The position numbers and the translations under genes were made by a program. A DNA stretch of 64,000 nt from Bog-756 sp963769905 (lineage in GTDB: Bacteria > Actinomycetota > Acidimicrobiia > Acidimicrobiales > RAAP-2). The stretch spans positions 2,356,001 to 2,420,000 of the forward strand of contig CAVYNG010000002.1 of the NCBI GenBank assembly GCA_963769905.1. The letters are read 5' to 3'. Position 1 is the stretch's first letter. Each line of letters begins with the position of its first letter. The notes beneath the pieces were generated by a model that saw only the letters and a program-made list of their open reading frames with translations, was not told where the DNA came from and did not search any database. Positions 1 to 8,172 of this stretch are shown in pieces.

Positions 1-1
1 C

Positions 2-298
2 TACGCGCTGCGTGGCTTCTTCGACGGCAGGACGAAGTACGCGCGGTACTACGGGGTCGGCGGAGGCAAGCCGTCGACGGGACTCTGGGGGAAGTCGCCC
101 GGTCGGAAGCTCTTCGACGCGGACTGCGCGTTCGACGACAACGACCACGAGTGGTACGACCACGATGCCGATCCCCACGAACTGGTCAACTTGGCCAACG
201 ACCGCTCGCGCCGGTCGGAGCTACGCGAGCTCTACGAGCGGATGCGCGCCTACGAGGCCGACTCGTTCGTCGATCTCCCGGTCGCCGAGCACGCCTGA
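2..298 (+). CDS. Sulfatase (arylsulfatase-type), C-terminal fragment
   Basis: This is the last 98 codons of a gene that begins before the window and ends at TGA 296-298. The translation contains EWYDHDADPHELVNLA followed by a helical tail (RRSELRELYERMRAYE). Sulfatases of the alkaline-phosphatase superfamily usually carry an 'ELYDLxxDPxExxNLA' segment near the C-terminus, and this matches it well. The upstream TKYARYY stretch also fits the C-terminal sheet of the family. The catalytic Cys/Ser-x-Pro-x-Arg motif lies outside the window, so the substrate (aryl, choline or sugar sulfate) cannot be judged. Confidence 0.8.
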   Translation, partial: YALRGFFDGRTKYARYYGVGGGKPSTGLWGKSPGRKLFDADCAFDDNDHEWYDHDADPHELVNLANDRSRRSELRELYERMRAYEADSFVDLPVAEHA

Positions 299-340
299 GT
301 CAGAGGGACTCGCCCTTCGGGGGGGCCTTTCGGTGCCGAC

Positions 341-472
341 CCTGGACGAAGGCCAGTGCGGGCCCTGGACGAAGATCAGTGCGGGCCCTGGACGAAGATC
401 AGTGCGGGCCGTGGACGAAGATCAGTGCGGGCCGTGGACGAAGATCAGTGCGGGCCGTGGACGAAGACCTGC
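341..472. repeat. 23-bp tandem repeat, six copies
   Basis: The unit (c/g)tggacgaagatcagtgcggg recurs with a strict 23-bp period, with copies starting at 341, 364, 387, 410, 433 and 456. The first and last copies are diverged or partial. It lies just past the sulfatase stop and runs into the last codons of the minus-strand GNAT gene, whose TGA lies inside the repeat. There are no spacers, so it is not a CRISPR array. Several units contain the palindrome GGGCCC. The function is unknown. Confidence 0.95.
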
Positions 473-1314
473 CGCAGGTAGAGGGTGTGGAGTAGGCGAG
501 CACGTGGCGTCAGTGCCTCGGTGCGCGCCTCGGCATGGATCAGCCGGCATCCCGACGCTCGGGCGTCCGCCAGGCGACGGCGGGTCAGGGACTGGCGGAA
601 AAGACGTGACTGGTAGCGAGGATGAGTCGCGTCGAATCCGATCCACGCGAGGTCACCGTCGACCGCCATGGCCCCGGTGCTCACCAGCCGATGGTCGACG
701 TAGATGCCGTAGTGACGGAAGCCCCCACAGCCCACCGTGACCGCGAACCAAGGGGCCATCGACACCGGTGTTCGCCAGGCGCCCCATGCGCGTACGTTGA
801 GTGCGGCGACTTCCTCGGCGTTGCCTCGCGTGAGCTCGACGACCGCGACGCCGGCGGCATCGTCCTCGTGGGAGGCAGGCCCGGGCTCGTCGAGATACCT
901 CCAGACCTTGGTCACGGACTCCGAGACCGGTTCACATCCAGCTCTTCGAAGCTGGTCGGCCAGCCCGGGCGGGGTCGCCACCGGGGCGAGCTCCACCCGG
1001 TAGCACGGCTGGCCCACCGACTTGTACCAGTCGACCATCTCGTCGACCACGTCCGAGCTGGCCGGCCCGGCCACACCGAGACCGACGACCCGGTTGACGG
1101 TGTCGGAAGGAACGCGGGTCAGCGCGGCGAGCGCCAGGTTCCCTCGATGCGAGACGACCGCGCCGAGCGGATCGTCGGGGATCCGCGCGGCAAGTTCCGC
1201 GCAACGCGACCACACCTCTGCTTCGTGCAGCTCGGTGCGCGCGGCGAGTTCCTCAGTGTGCGGCTCCGCCCAGCCGGTCCTCCCACCCGACATCGGCAGA
1301 AGCCTACGACTCAT
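445..1314 (-). CDS. GNAT-like acetyltransferase, 3' end running into tandem repeat
   Basis: The gene encodes 289 residues. The start is ATG 1314, with GGCGGAG about 8 bases upstream; an in-frame ATG exists 90 bases earlier but has a low-complexity lead. The C-terminal half looks like a GNAT fold: AWIGFDATHPRYQSRLF fits the beta4/acetyl-CoA entry region and the helix that follows, and LYLRQVFV could be the last beta strand. The final residues FVHGPH and the stop codon are encoded by the first 23-bp repeat unit, so repeat expansion has probably replaced the original C-terminus. The usual 'NPSLRNMxRAGF' region appears shortened. The substrate cannot be predicted. Confidence 0.65.
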   Translation of the reverse strand: MSRRLLPMSGGRTGWAEPHTEELAARTELHEAEVWSRCAELAARIPDDPLGAVVSHRGNLALAALTRVPSDTVNRVVGLGVAGPASSDVVDEMVDWYKSVGQPCYRVELAPVATPPGLADQLRRAGCEPVSESVTKVWRYLDEPGPASHEDDAAGVAVVELTRGNAEEVAALNVRAWGAWRTPVSMAPWFAVTVGCGGFRHYGIYVDHRLVSTGAMAVDGDLAWIGFDATHPRYQSRLFRQSLTRRRLADARASGCRLIHAEARTEALTPRARLLHTLYLRQVFVHGPH

Positions 1315-1429
1315 AGGGCTACTCCGCCTCGGGTCCCCATTCGGTCCTCCTCCGGTCCTCCGTCTCCGGTCCTCCTCCGGCAATCCTGCTTCGGAAGCCT
1401 TCACGGCCCGGGGGGCTCAGACAGTCGGC

Positions 1430-2518
1430 TCATAGACACCCATAGAGCGCATCCATGAGCGCCCGATTGCGTGAGCTCTGCCAACGCGGGATCACGTGGT
1501 TCATGACGTACCCGAAGGCGACACCTGCACTCGGGTCCGCGAATCCCACCGCGCCCCCGGTCCCGAAGTGGCCGAAGCTGCCGGGATTCGGCCCGAAGGG
1601 CCGACGCGGGACGGTCGGCTTGAAACCGAGGCCGAACGTGACCTCCTCGCCGAGGACCGGGCAGTACCCCTCCGATTGCGGCGAGGTGGCCTCGGCCAGC
1701 AGGCCCGGCGAGAGGAGCCGGCCGGGCTGGAGGAGCGCAGCGTAGAGCCGGGCCACCCCGGCGGCCGTCGCATGGCCGTTGGTCGAAGGGACCTCCGCTC
1801 GCCGCCACTCGGCCGTGTTGAACACCCCCATGGACGAGTAGCCGGGCGGATTGAAGTAGCCGAGGTTCGTCATCAGCTCGTCGCCGCTCATCGAAGAGAA
1901 GTCGAGGGGCTCGGATCGAATTCCTCCTGCCCAGACCACGTCCGCGCACCGCGACAGATCGGCCGCGGGCACCCCGAAATGGAAATCGGCACCGAGCGGT
2001 GAGACGACTGTGCGCAGGCGTTCGCCACACGACCCTCCCCCGACCCGGCGGACGATCTCGCCGACGAGATGTCCGTAGGTGTTGGTGTGGTACACGTGCC
2101 GCGTGCCCGGTTCCCACCATGCCTCGGTGGCTGCGAGCGCGCCTGACATCCGTTCCCATTCCCAGAGGTCCTGGTTGGTGAGGGGTTGACGGATCGCCGG
2201 CACCCCGGCACGGTGGCAGAGCGCGTGGCGGACCGTCGCTCCTCCCTTCCCACCCACTGCGAACTCCGGCCAGACCGATGCGACGGTCTCGTCGAGCCCG
2301 AGCAGTCCCGCGTCGATCAATTGCAAGGCGAGCAGCGCGACGACCGGCTTCCCGACCGAGTAGACATCGACCAGGGTGTCGGGCTGCCAGGGGCGGGTGC
2401 GCGTCTCGTCGACCCAACCACCGACCAGGTCGAGGACGATCCGTCCGTCGACGATCACGCAGACGGCCGCACCGACCTCACCACGTCCGGCGAAGTTCTC
2501 CGCGAAGGCGCCGCGCAC
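1430..2518 (-). CDS. Serine hydrolase, class C beta-lactamase / EstB-like esterase
   Basis: The protein is a beta-lactamase-fold hydrolase of the EstB/penicillin-binding-protein-like family. The SxxK motif is S54-V-G-K57 and the Tyr-containing second motif is YHTNTYG near residue 150. From the first standard start (GTG 2518) it has 362 residues. In-frame sequence upstream (GGWCDPSFADV) matches the conserved family N-terminus but has no ATG, GTG or TTG before a stop. The only plausible initiator is ATT at 2578-2576, which shares one base with the phosphatase TGA. The true protein may therefore be about 382 residues, made by coupling to the upstream gene. No signal peptide is seen. It is probably a cytoplasmic ester hydrolase; the substrate is unknown. 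Confidence 0.85.
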   Translation of the reverse strand: MRGAFAENFAGRGEVGAAVCVIVDGRIVLDLVGGWVDETRTRPWQPDTLVDVYSVGKPVVALLALQLIDAGLLGLDETVASVWPEFAVGGKGGATVRHALCHRAGVPAIRQPLTNQDLWEWERMSGALAATEAWWEPGTRHVYHTNTYGHLVGEIVRRVGGGSCGERLRTVVSPLGADFHFGVPAADLSRCADVVWAGGIRSEPLDFSSMSGDELMTNLGYFNPPGYSSMGVFNTAEWRRAEVPSTNGHATAAGVARLYAALLQPGRLLSPGLLAEATSPQSEGYCPVLGEEVTFGLGFKPTVPRRPFGPNPGSFGHFGTGGAVGFADPSAGVAFGYVMNHVIPRWQSSRNRALMDALYGCL

Positions 2519-2573
2519 ATCGGCAAACGACGGGTCGCACCAACCACCGAGAGGAGCGACCGGCGGGACTTGC

Positions 2574-3194
2574 TCAATCGGTTGCGTCGTACGACCTCAC
2601 AAGGTGCGCGGAGAGACCTCTGCACCCCGCCTCGACCATGTCGAGACAGGTCTCGAAGTCGATCTCGTCGCCGTTGTAGGGATCCGGCACGTCGACCGAA
2701 CCTCCCGCACGGCTGTCGAAGGAGCGCAGGAGGACAAGTCGGTCCTCGTGGCGATCGTCCCCCGACGCCCCGCGCGCCAGACCGGCGAGCGTCTGGCGAT
2801 GGCCACGGTCCATGCAGACCACCAGATCGGTCGTTTCCAGCCATGCGGTCTCGAAGGGCCGCGCGACGTGACCGTGGTCGGAATAGCCCCGTGCCTCGAG
2901 CACGGAACGTGCGCGGGGATCCATCGGCACGCCTGCGTGCCATGCGGTCGTCCCGGCGCTCGAGACCAGCAGGCGGTCACCGAGCCTCGAGCCGTCGGCG
3001 AGCGTCGACTCGGCCGCCATCGTCCTGAGCACCACCTCTGCCATCGGGGACCGACAGATGTTGCCGGTGCAGACGAAGGTGACCTGGACCGTGGTCCGTC
3101 CGAGACGGACCGGTGACCCTGTCTTCCCTCCACCCAGGCGCTCACTCCCCACTCCAACGGGTGCGCGGTCGAGATCTCTCTTCCGGCGCGCCAT
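2574..3194 (-). CDS. Low-molecular-weight protein-tyrosine phosphatase
   Basis: The gene encodes 206 residues from ATG 3194. The P-loop CTGNICRS (CX5R-S) lies near residues 40-47 and the general-acid DP motif is in VPDPYNG near residue 170. Both are diagnostic for the family. Residues 1-35 are basic and precede the first beta strand (VQVTFVC), so they are a variable extension or the true start is later. The enzyme dephosphorylates phosphotyrosine and is cytosolic. Its stop overlaps the possible ATT start of the esterase gene. A palindrome, GTGCACA-T-TGTGCAC, abuts the ATG. Confidence 0.9.
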   Translation of the reverse strand: MARRKRDLDRAPVGVGSERLGGGKTGSPVRLGRTTVQVTFVCTGNICRSPMAEVVLRTMAAESTLADGSRLGDRLLVSSAGTTAWHAGVPMDPRARSVLEARGYSDHGHVARPFETAWLETTDLVVCMDRGHRQTLAGLARGASGDDRHEDRLVLLRSFDSRAGGSVDVPDPYNGDEIDFETCLDMVEAGCRGLSAHLVRSYDATD

Positions 3195-3221
3195 GTGCAC
3201 ATTGTGCACGCTGTTTGTGCA
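3195..3221. promoter_or_regulatory. Palindrome and repeated TGTGCA motifs between divergent genes
   Basis: A perfect inverted repeat with 7-base arms, GTGCACA T TGTGCAC, spans 3195-3209. TGTGCA occurs at 3194, 3203 and 3216. The site touches the phosphatase ATG and lies about 50 bases upstream of the divergent PPOX gene. It is a candidate operator for an unidentified repressor or activator. Confidence 0.4.
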
Positions 3222-3269
3222 GCTGCGCGGCGCGGGTCCTAGTGTGAGCGACACTTCGAGGACAGGACC

Positions 3270-3842
3270 ATGAACGAGGACCAGGACCGACCAAGGGCTC
3301 CCGCCAGTGGAGCAGCACCAGGTGCAGGCACCCCGAGGGAGGGGGCCGGCGCACCGATGGGTCACGGTGTCAAACAGCGCGACCTGATCGTGATGTCGCC
3401 CGAAGAGGTCGACGCCTTCATCCACGAACGACGGCCGATGACCATGTGCACCCTCAACCACGACGGTTCCATCCACGCGGTCGCGATGTGGTACGGGTTC
3501 GTCGACGGATCGGTCGCAATCGAAACAAAGGCCAAGTCCCAAAAGGCGGTCAACCTGAGCCGCGATCCGCGGATCACCTGCATGTTCGAGGACGGTGACC
3601 AGTACGAGGAGCTTCGCGGCGTGGAGCTCGTGGGCAGAGCCGAGATCGTGGAGGACCCCGAGAAGATGTTCGAGCTCGGCGTCAGTGTGTTCGAGCGGTA
3701 CTACGGCGGTACCTACACCGACGAGCTCCGTCCCTTCATCGAGACGATGCTCCACAAGCGGATCGTGGCGCGGCTCGAAGTGGAGCGAACCGTCTCGTGG
3801 GACCACCGGAAGCTGACTCTTCCGTCCACACAACCGACCTGA
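3270..3842 (+). CDS. PPOX-class (pyridoxamine 5'-phosphate oxidase-like) F420/FMN protein
   Basis: The gene encodes 190 residues from ATG 3270 (upstream GAGGACAGGA). The first 35 residues are low-complexity Gly/Ala/Pro; the domain starts near MSPEEVDAFIHERRP. TMCTLNHDGSIHAVAMWYGF is the first strand pair of the split beta-barrel, and KSQKAVNLSRDPRITCMFE is the typical second block of actinobacterial F420- or flavin-binding PPOX proteins. The PNPOx family contains both F420H2-dependent reductases and heme-oxygenase-like members, so the substrate remains open. It is divergent from the phosphatase; an SDR gene follows 57 bases downstream on the same strand. Confidence 0.85.
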   Translation: MNEDQDRPRAPASGAAPGAGTPREGAGAPMGHGVKQRDLIVMSPEEVDAFIHERRPMTMCTLNHDGSIHAVAMWYGFVDGSVAIETKAKSQKAVNLSRDPRITCMFEDGDQYEELRGVELVGRAEIVEDPEKMFELGVSVFERYYGGTYTDELRPFIETMLHKRIVARLEVERTVSWDHRKLTLPSTQPT

Positions 3843-3899
3843 ACGGCGTTCCGAGCCCCGAGAGCCCGAGAGAAGGACCCGAAGGAGGGAACCGACGTC

Positions 3900-4685
3900 A
3901 TGCTCGAACGCTTCCAGCTGCAGGACAAAGTCGCGGTCGTCACCGGCGCCGGCCGCGGCATCGGTGCTGCCACCGCGGTCGGCGTGGCCGAGGCGGGTGG
4001 CGACGTCGTGATCTCCGCGCGGACGACCGAGCAGCTCGACGAGGTCGCCAAGCGGGTCGAAGCGGCCGGGAGGCGGGCGGTGGCCGTCCCAGCCGATCTC
4101 AGCGACCTCGACGCCCTCGCGTCGCTCGTCGACCATGCCCGCGACGCGTACGGCCGACTCGACCTGGTGGTCAACAACGTCGGCGGCGCGATGCCCCGGC
4201 CGTTCCTCGAGACCTCCCCGGGACGGCTCGAACAGGCCTTCCATTTCAACGTCTCGACCGCGCACGCGCTGCTCCTGCGTGCGGTGCCGCTCATGCTGGA
4301 AGACGGAGGCGGCTCCGTGGTCAACATCTCCTCGGCGATGGGACGGCTCGCCGGACGCGGGTACGTCGCCTACGGCACCGCGAAGGGCGCGCTCACCCAC
4401 TACACCCGGCTGGCGGCGACCGACCTCGCCCCTCGCATCCGGGTCAACGCCATCGCCGTCGGCTCCGTCGCGACCTCCGCGCTCGACATCGTGATGCAGA
4501 CCGACGAGCTGCGGATCGCGTTGGAAAGCGCCACCCCGCTCGGCCGCCTCGGCGAACCCGAGGAGATCGCGGCGGCCGTCGTCTACCTCGCCTCGCCCGC
4601 CGGCGCGTACATCACGGGGAAGATCCTCGAGGTCGACGGTGGAATCGAGACGCCCAACCTCGACATGGGACTGCCGGACCTGTGA
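3900..4685 (+). CDS. Short-chain dehydrogenase/reductase
   Basis: The protein has 261 residues, the usual size of a classical SDR. The cofactor loop TGAGRGIG is at residues 16-23, NNVGG follows beta4, the catalytic Ser is in NISSAMG, and YVAYGTAKGA supplies Tyr and Lys of YxxxK. The start ATG has GAAGGAGGG about 10 bases upstream. Its stop overlaps the GTG of the following DapB-like gene (GTGA), so the two are translationally coupled and probably act in one pathway. The C-terminal DGGIETPNLDMGLPDL is longer than average. Confidence 0.92.
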   Translation: MLERFQLQDKVAVVTGAGRGIGAATAVGVAEAGGDVVISARTTEQLDEVAKRVEAAGRRAVAVPADLSDLDALASLVDHARDAYGRLDLVVNNVGGAMPRPFLETSPGRLEQAFHFNVSTAHALLLRAVPLMLEDGGGSVVNISSAMGRLAGRGYVAYGTAKGALTHYTRLAATDLAPRIRVNAIAVGSVATSALDIVMQTDELRIALESATPLGRLGEPEEIAAAVVYLASPAGAYITGKILEVDGGIETPNLDMGLPDL

Positions 4686-5818
4686 CAGTCGGCTCTCCGA
4701 CACCTGGACCTGCAACCGGCGGACAACCGGCGCCAAGCGGACCGGCGGCGAAGACCTACCGGGTCGTGGCTTGGAGCACCGGCAACGTCGGTCGTCACGT
4801 GATCGCCGGCATCGACGCGCGACCCGACCTCGAGCTGGCCGGAGTGTGGGTCTCGAATCCCGACAAGGCCGGCAGGGATGCGGGCGAGCTGGCGGGACTC
4901 GGGCGCGAGCTCGGAGTGGCTGCGACCAACGACGTGCAGGCGCTGCTCGCCCTTCGCCCCGACGTGGTCATCCACTCCGCGATGGCCGACCACCGCCTGA
5001 TCGAGGCAATCGGGGACATCGAGCGGATCCTGAGGTCCGGGGTGAACGTCATCTCCAGTGGACCGGTGTTCTTGCAATACCCCTTCGGCGTCGTGGACGA
5101 CTCGATGTTCGAACCGGTCCTGTCGGCCGCGCTCGACTCCGGAGTCTCCCTGTGGGTGAACGGCGTGGACCCGGGATTCGCCAACGACGCGCTCCCCCTC
5201 GTGCTGAGCGGGGTCTCCGAGAGGATCGATCAGCTTCGAGTCTCGGAGATCCTCAACTACAACACCTACAACCAGCCCATGGTCCTCTTCGACATCATGG
5301 GCTTCGGCCGTCCCCTCGACGAGGTGCCCATGATCCTCCAGCCAGGTGTGCTCACCATGGCGTGGGGCAGCGTGGTGCGCCAGCTTGCCGCGGGACTCGG
5401 AGTCGAGCTCGACCAAGTAGAGGAGTGGTACGAACGCCGCCCGGCACCGGAATCGTTCGACGTCGACGCGGGGACGATCGCCAAGGGCACTGCGGCGGGT
5501 CTGCACTTCGAAGTGCGGGGCGTCCGGGACGGGCGGGCGGTGATCGTGCTCGAGCACGTCACCCGCCTCGACGACGGCATCGCGCCCGAATGGCCACAGC
5601 CGGCCGGCCAAGGCTGCTACCGGGTCGAGATCACCGGCGAACCCAACTACACCCTCGACCTCCAGCTGCTCGGGAGCGACGGCGACCACAACACCGCCGG
5701 GCTCAAGGCGACGGCTATGCGGCTGGTCAACGCGGTCCCCGCGGTGGTCGACGCACCTCCCGGCCTCCTCACCGCGCTCGACCTCCCGCCGGTCTACGGG
5801 CGCGGACTCGTCACCTGA
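4682..5818 (+). CDS. DapB-like NAD(P)H-dependent amine dehydrogenase family protein
   Basis: The gene encodes 378 residues from GTG 4682, overlapping the SDR stop by four bases. After a flexible Pro/Gly-rich leader of about 20 residues comes a Rossmann domain: VVAWSTGNVGRHVI, then LAGVWVSNPDKAGRDAGELAG and the DVVIHSAMADHR segment. This pattern is that of the dihydrodipicolinate-reductase-like family, which includes 2,4-diaminopentanoate dehydrogenase and many uncharacterised actinobacterial proteins. Coupling to an SDR suggests a degradation route for a keto or amino compound. The substrate is unknown. A genuine DapB of lysine synthesis is about 250 residues, so that role is unlikely. Confidence 0.85.
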   Translation: MTVGSPTPGPATGGQPAPSGPAAKTYRVVAWSTGNVGRHVIAGIDARPDLELAGVWVSNPDKAGRDAGELAGLGRELGVAATNDVQALLALRPDVVIHSAMADHRLIEAIGDIERILRSGVNVISSGPVFLQYPFGVVDDSMFEPVLSAALDSGVSLWVNGVDPGFANDALPLVLSGVSERIDQLRVSEILNYNTYNQPMVLFDIMGFGRPLDEVPMILQPGVLTMAWGSVVRQLAAGLGVELDQVEEWYERRPAPESFDVDAGTIAKGTAAGLHFEVRGVRDGRAVIVLEHVTRLDDGIAPEWPQPAGQGCYRVEITGEPNYTLDLQLLGSDGDHNTAGLKATAMRLVNAVPAVVDAPPGLLTALDLPPVYGRGLVT

Positions 5819-5939
5819 GCCGCTCGGCTCGATCTCCCCTTTCCCACTCCGACCTGCGCTTCCGCTCAACGGCCGCGGCGGCGGCGCGCGGCGAACCGGA
5901 CACTAGGGTCCGACTCATGCAGCGCGGGGAGGAAATTCG

Positions 5940-7910
5940 ATGACGATGGTCGGGCACAGCATGGGACCGGGAGGTGGTCAGTTCGCCGGAGTGATGCGAT
6001 CGATGCGTCGCGACGACTCAGTCACCGAACAACACGTCACCAAAGGAACCGCCAAGCGGATGCTCCAGTTCGCCAGGCCCTACCGGGTGATCCTCGGAGG
6101 TTTTTTGGTGCTGGTGGTCCTCGATGCGGTCATCGGGGTCATCAATCCGCTCCTGTTCCGCTCCATCATCAACGACGGCATCCCGCACGGGAACAAGAGC
6201 CTGATCATCGGGTTGGCACTGGTCGCGGCTCTTCTGGCCCTGGTCGACACCGGCCTCTCCCTCGGGATCCGCTGGGTCTCCGCGAAGGTCGGTGAGGGCC
6301 TCATCTACGACATGCGCTCGAAAGTATTCGGTCACATCCAGCGAATGCCGATCGCCTTCTTCACCCGGACCCAGACCGGGGCGCTGATCAGCCGGCTCAA
6401 CAACGACGTGATCGGCGCGCAGCAGGCATTCACCGACACGCTCTCGTCGGTGGTGTCGAACATCATCAGCGTCACCCTGGTCCTGATCGTGATGTTCTTC
6501 CTGTCGTGGCAGATCACGGTCATCAGCCTGATCATCCTGCCCGTCTTCGTGTTGCCGGCCAAACGCGTCGGCCGCCGGTTGTCGGTGATCACGCGGGAGT
6601 CGTACGCGCTCAATGCGGAGATGAACACAACGATGACCGAGCGCTTCAACGTGGCGGGCGCGCTCCTCGTCAAGCTGTTCGGCCGGCCGGGCGAGGAGCT
6701 TCGGTCCTTCGAGAAGCGGGCGGGACGAGTGCGCGACATCGGCGTGACTCAGGCGATGTACGCCCGCTTCTTCATCGCCGCCCTCATGCTGACCGCGTCC
6801 CTGGCCACCGCACTGGTCTACGGATGGGGCGGCGTACAGGTCGTGGACAAGGCACTCAGTGTCGGCACCATCGTGGCGCTCGCGGCGTACCTGACCCGCC
6901 TCTATGCACCGCTCACCGCGCTTTCGAACGTACAGATCGACGTCATGACCGCATTGGTCTCGTTCGACCGCGTCTTCGAGGTTCTCGACCTGCCACCGAT
7001 GATCTCGGAAAAGCCGGATGCCATGCCCGTGCCACCCGGCCCGGCGAGCATCGAGTTCGACCACGTCGATTTCCGCTACCCCACGGCGGAGGAGGTGTCG
7101 CTCGCCTCGCTCGAGTCGGTGGCCGTCCTCGACACCTCCGTTTCGAAGCAGGTGCTCTTCGACGTCTCCTTCACCGCCCACCCGGGCGAACTGGTCGCAC
7201 TGGTGGGACCCTCCGGCGCAGGGAAGACGACGATCAGCCAGCTTCTCCCCCGCCTCTACGACGTGACGTCCGGCTCGATCCGCATCAACGGTCTTGACGT
7301 ACGGGACGCGACCACTGCGTCACTGACCGCGGAGATCGGAGTGGTCACCCAGGACGCGCACCTCTTCCACGAGAGCATTCGCGACAACCTGCTCTACGCC
7401 AAGCCCGACGCCACCGAGGCGCAGCTCGCCGCGGCCCTCGCCGGTGCGCAGATCGCGACGATGGTGGACACGCTGCCCGACAGGATCGACACCGTGGTGG
7501 GCGACCGCGGATACCGCCTGTCGGGCGGCGAGAAGCAGCGAATCGCCATCGCACGCTTGCTGCTGAAGGCCCCCGAGATCGTCGTCCTCGATGAGGCGAC
7601 GGCACACCTCGACTCGGAGTCGGAGGCCGCGGTCCAGCAGGCTCTCGCCACCGCGCTGAAAGGCCGGACGTCTCTTGTGATCGCCCACCGGCTCTCGACG
7701 GTCCGACAAGCCGACACGATCCTCGTGCTCGATCACGGTCGCATCGTCGAACGCGGACGCCACGAGGAACTACTGGCCCGGGGCGGCCAGTACGCCGAGC
7801 TCTACCGCATCCAATTCGAACGCCAGGCGCAAGAGGGCGGGGATGCCCCTTTGGCCCCCGAGTTGCCCTTGGAGCACGACCCCTTCGGGCAGCCCGACCC
7901 CATCGAGTAG
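5940..7910 (+). CDS. ABC transporter, fused permease and ATPase (MsbA/MDR type)
   Basis: The protein is a half-transporter of 656 residues with a strong ribosome site (GGGGAGGAAA) before ATG 5940. The six-helix membrane domain spans about residues 35-330. The nucleotide-binding domain has Walker A GPSGAGKTT (about 422), a Q-loop VTQD, signature LSGGEKQR (about 526), Walker B IVVLDEAT (about 546) and the switch His in IAHRL. It is presumably a homodimeric exporter of lipids or drugs in the inner membrane. The C-terminal tail (PFGQPDPIE) and the TAG stop at 7908-7910 fall inside an 18-bp tandem repeat, so the tail length may vary between strains. Confidence 0.95.
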   Translation: MTMVGHSMGPGGGQFAGVMRSMRRDDSVTEQHVTKGTAKRMLQFARPYRVILGGFLVLVVLDAVIGVINPLLFRSIINDGIPHGNKSLIIGLALVAALLALVDTGLSLGIRWVSAKVGEGLIYDMRSKVFGHIQRMPIAFFTRTQTGALISRLNNDVIGAQQAFTDTLSSVVSNIISVTLVLIVMFFLSWQITVISLIILPVFVLPAKRVGRRLSVITRESYALNAEMNTTMTERFNVAGALLVKLFGRPGEELRSFEKRAGRVRDIGVTQAMYARFFIAALMLTASLATALVYGWGGVQVVDKALSVGTIVALAAYLTRLYAPLTALSNVQIDVMTALVSFDRVFEVLDLPPMISEKPDAMPVPPGPASIEFDHVDFRYPTAEEVSLASLESVAVLDTSVSKQVLFDVSFTAHPGELVALVGPSGAGKTTISQLLPRLYDVTSGSIRINGLDVRDATTASLTAEIGVVTQDAHLFHESIRDNLLYAKPDATEAQLAAALAGAQIATMVDTLPDRIDTVVGDRGYRLSGGEKQRIAIARLLLKAPEIVVLDEATAHLDSESEAAVQQALATALKGRTSLVIAHRLSTVRQADTILVLDHGRIVERGRHEELLARGGQYAELYRIQFERQAQEGGDAPLAPELPLEHDPFGQPDPIE

Positions 7911-7991
7911 CCCGACCCCTTCGGGCAGCCCGACCCGTTCGAGTAGCCCGACCCCTTCGAGCAGCCCGACCCGTTCGAGTAGCCCGACCCC
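7872..7991. repeat. 18-bp tandem repeat across the ABC transporter stop codon
   Basis: The alternating units (c/t)agcccgacccc(t/g)tcg(g/a)g occur about 6.7 times with an exact 18-bp period, from 7872 to 7991. The first two units encode the transporter tail; the third begins with its TAG stop. As the period is a multiple of three, a c/t difference at one position decides between Gln (CAG) and stop (TAG), so unit loss or point mutation would lengthen the protein in six-residue steps. Confidence 0.95.
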
Positions 7992-8172
7992 TTGAGTCTG
8001 CGGGGACCTCGGCGGAGGCCCTCGAGGAACGCGGTACCGAGGCTGGTGAGCAGGGCCTTCTCAAGGTCGGGGTGGGGGGTGCCGATACCGCAATTGACCG
8101 GGTATGCAGGGCCTGCGGGCGCTACGGATCGAGGGGCGGCTCCGGCCGTCGACAAACTGACGACGAGTGACG

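Noticed and set aside
341..472. CRISPR array
   Set aside because: The repeats are contiguous 23-mers without spacers and there are no cas genes.
3195..4736. Long open frame on the minus strand continuous with the phosphatase frame
   Set aside because: It is antisense to the PPOX and SDR genes, which have clear motifs. Only the last 206 codons match the phosphatase family; the rest is a high-GC shadow.
7802..8155. Minus-strand frame encoding a (K/N)GSG(C/Y)S repeat peptide
   Set aside because: It is the complement of the 18-bp repeat and the transporter 3' end; the repeat pattern arises from the DNA unit, and no start signal is present.
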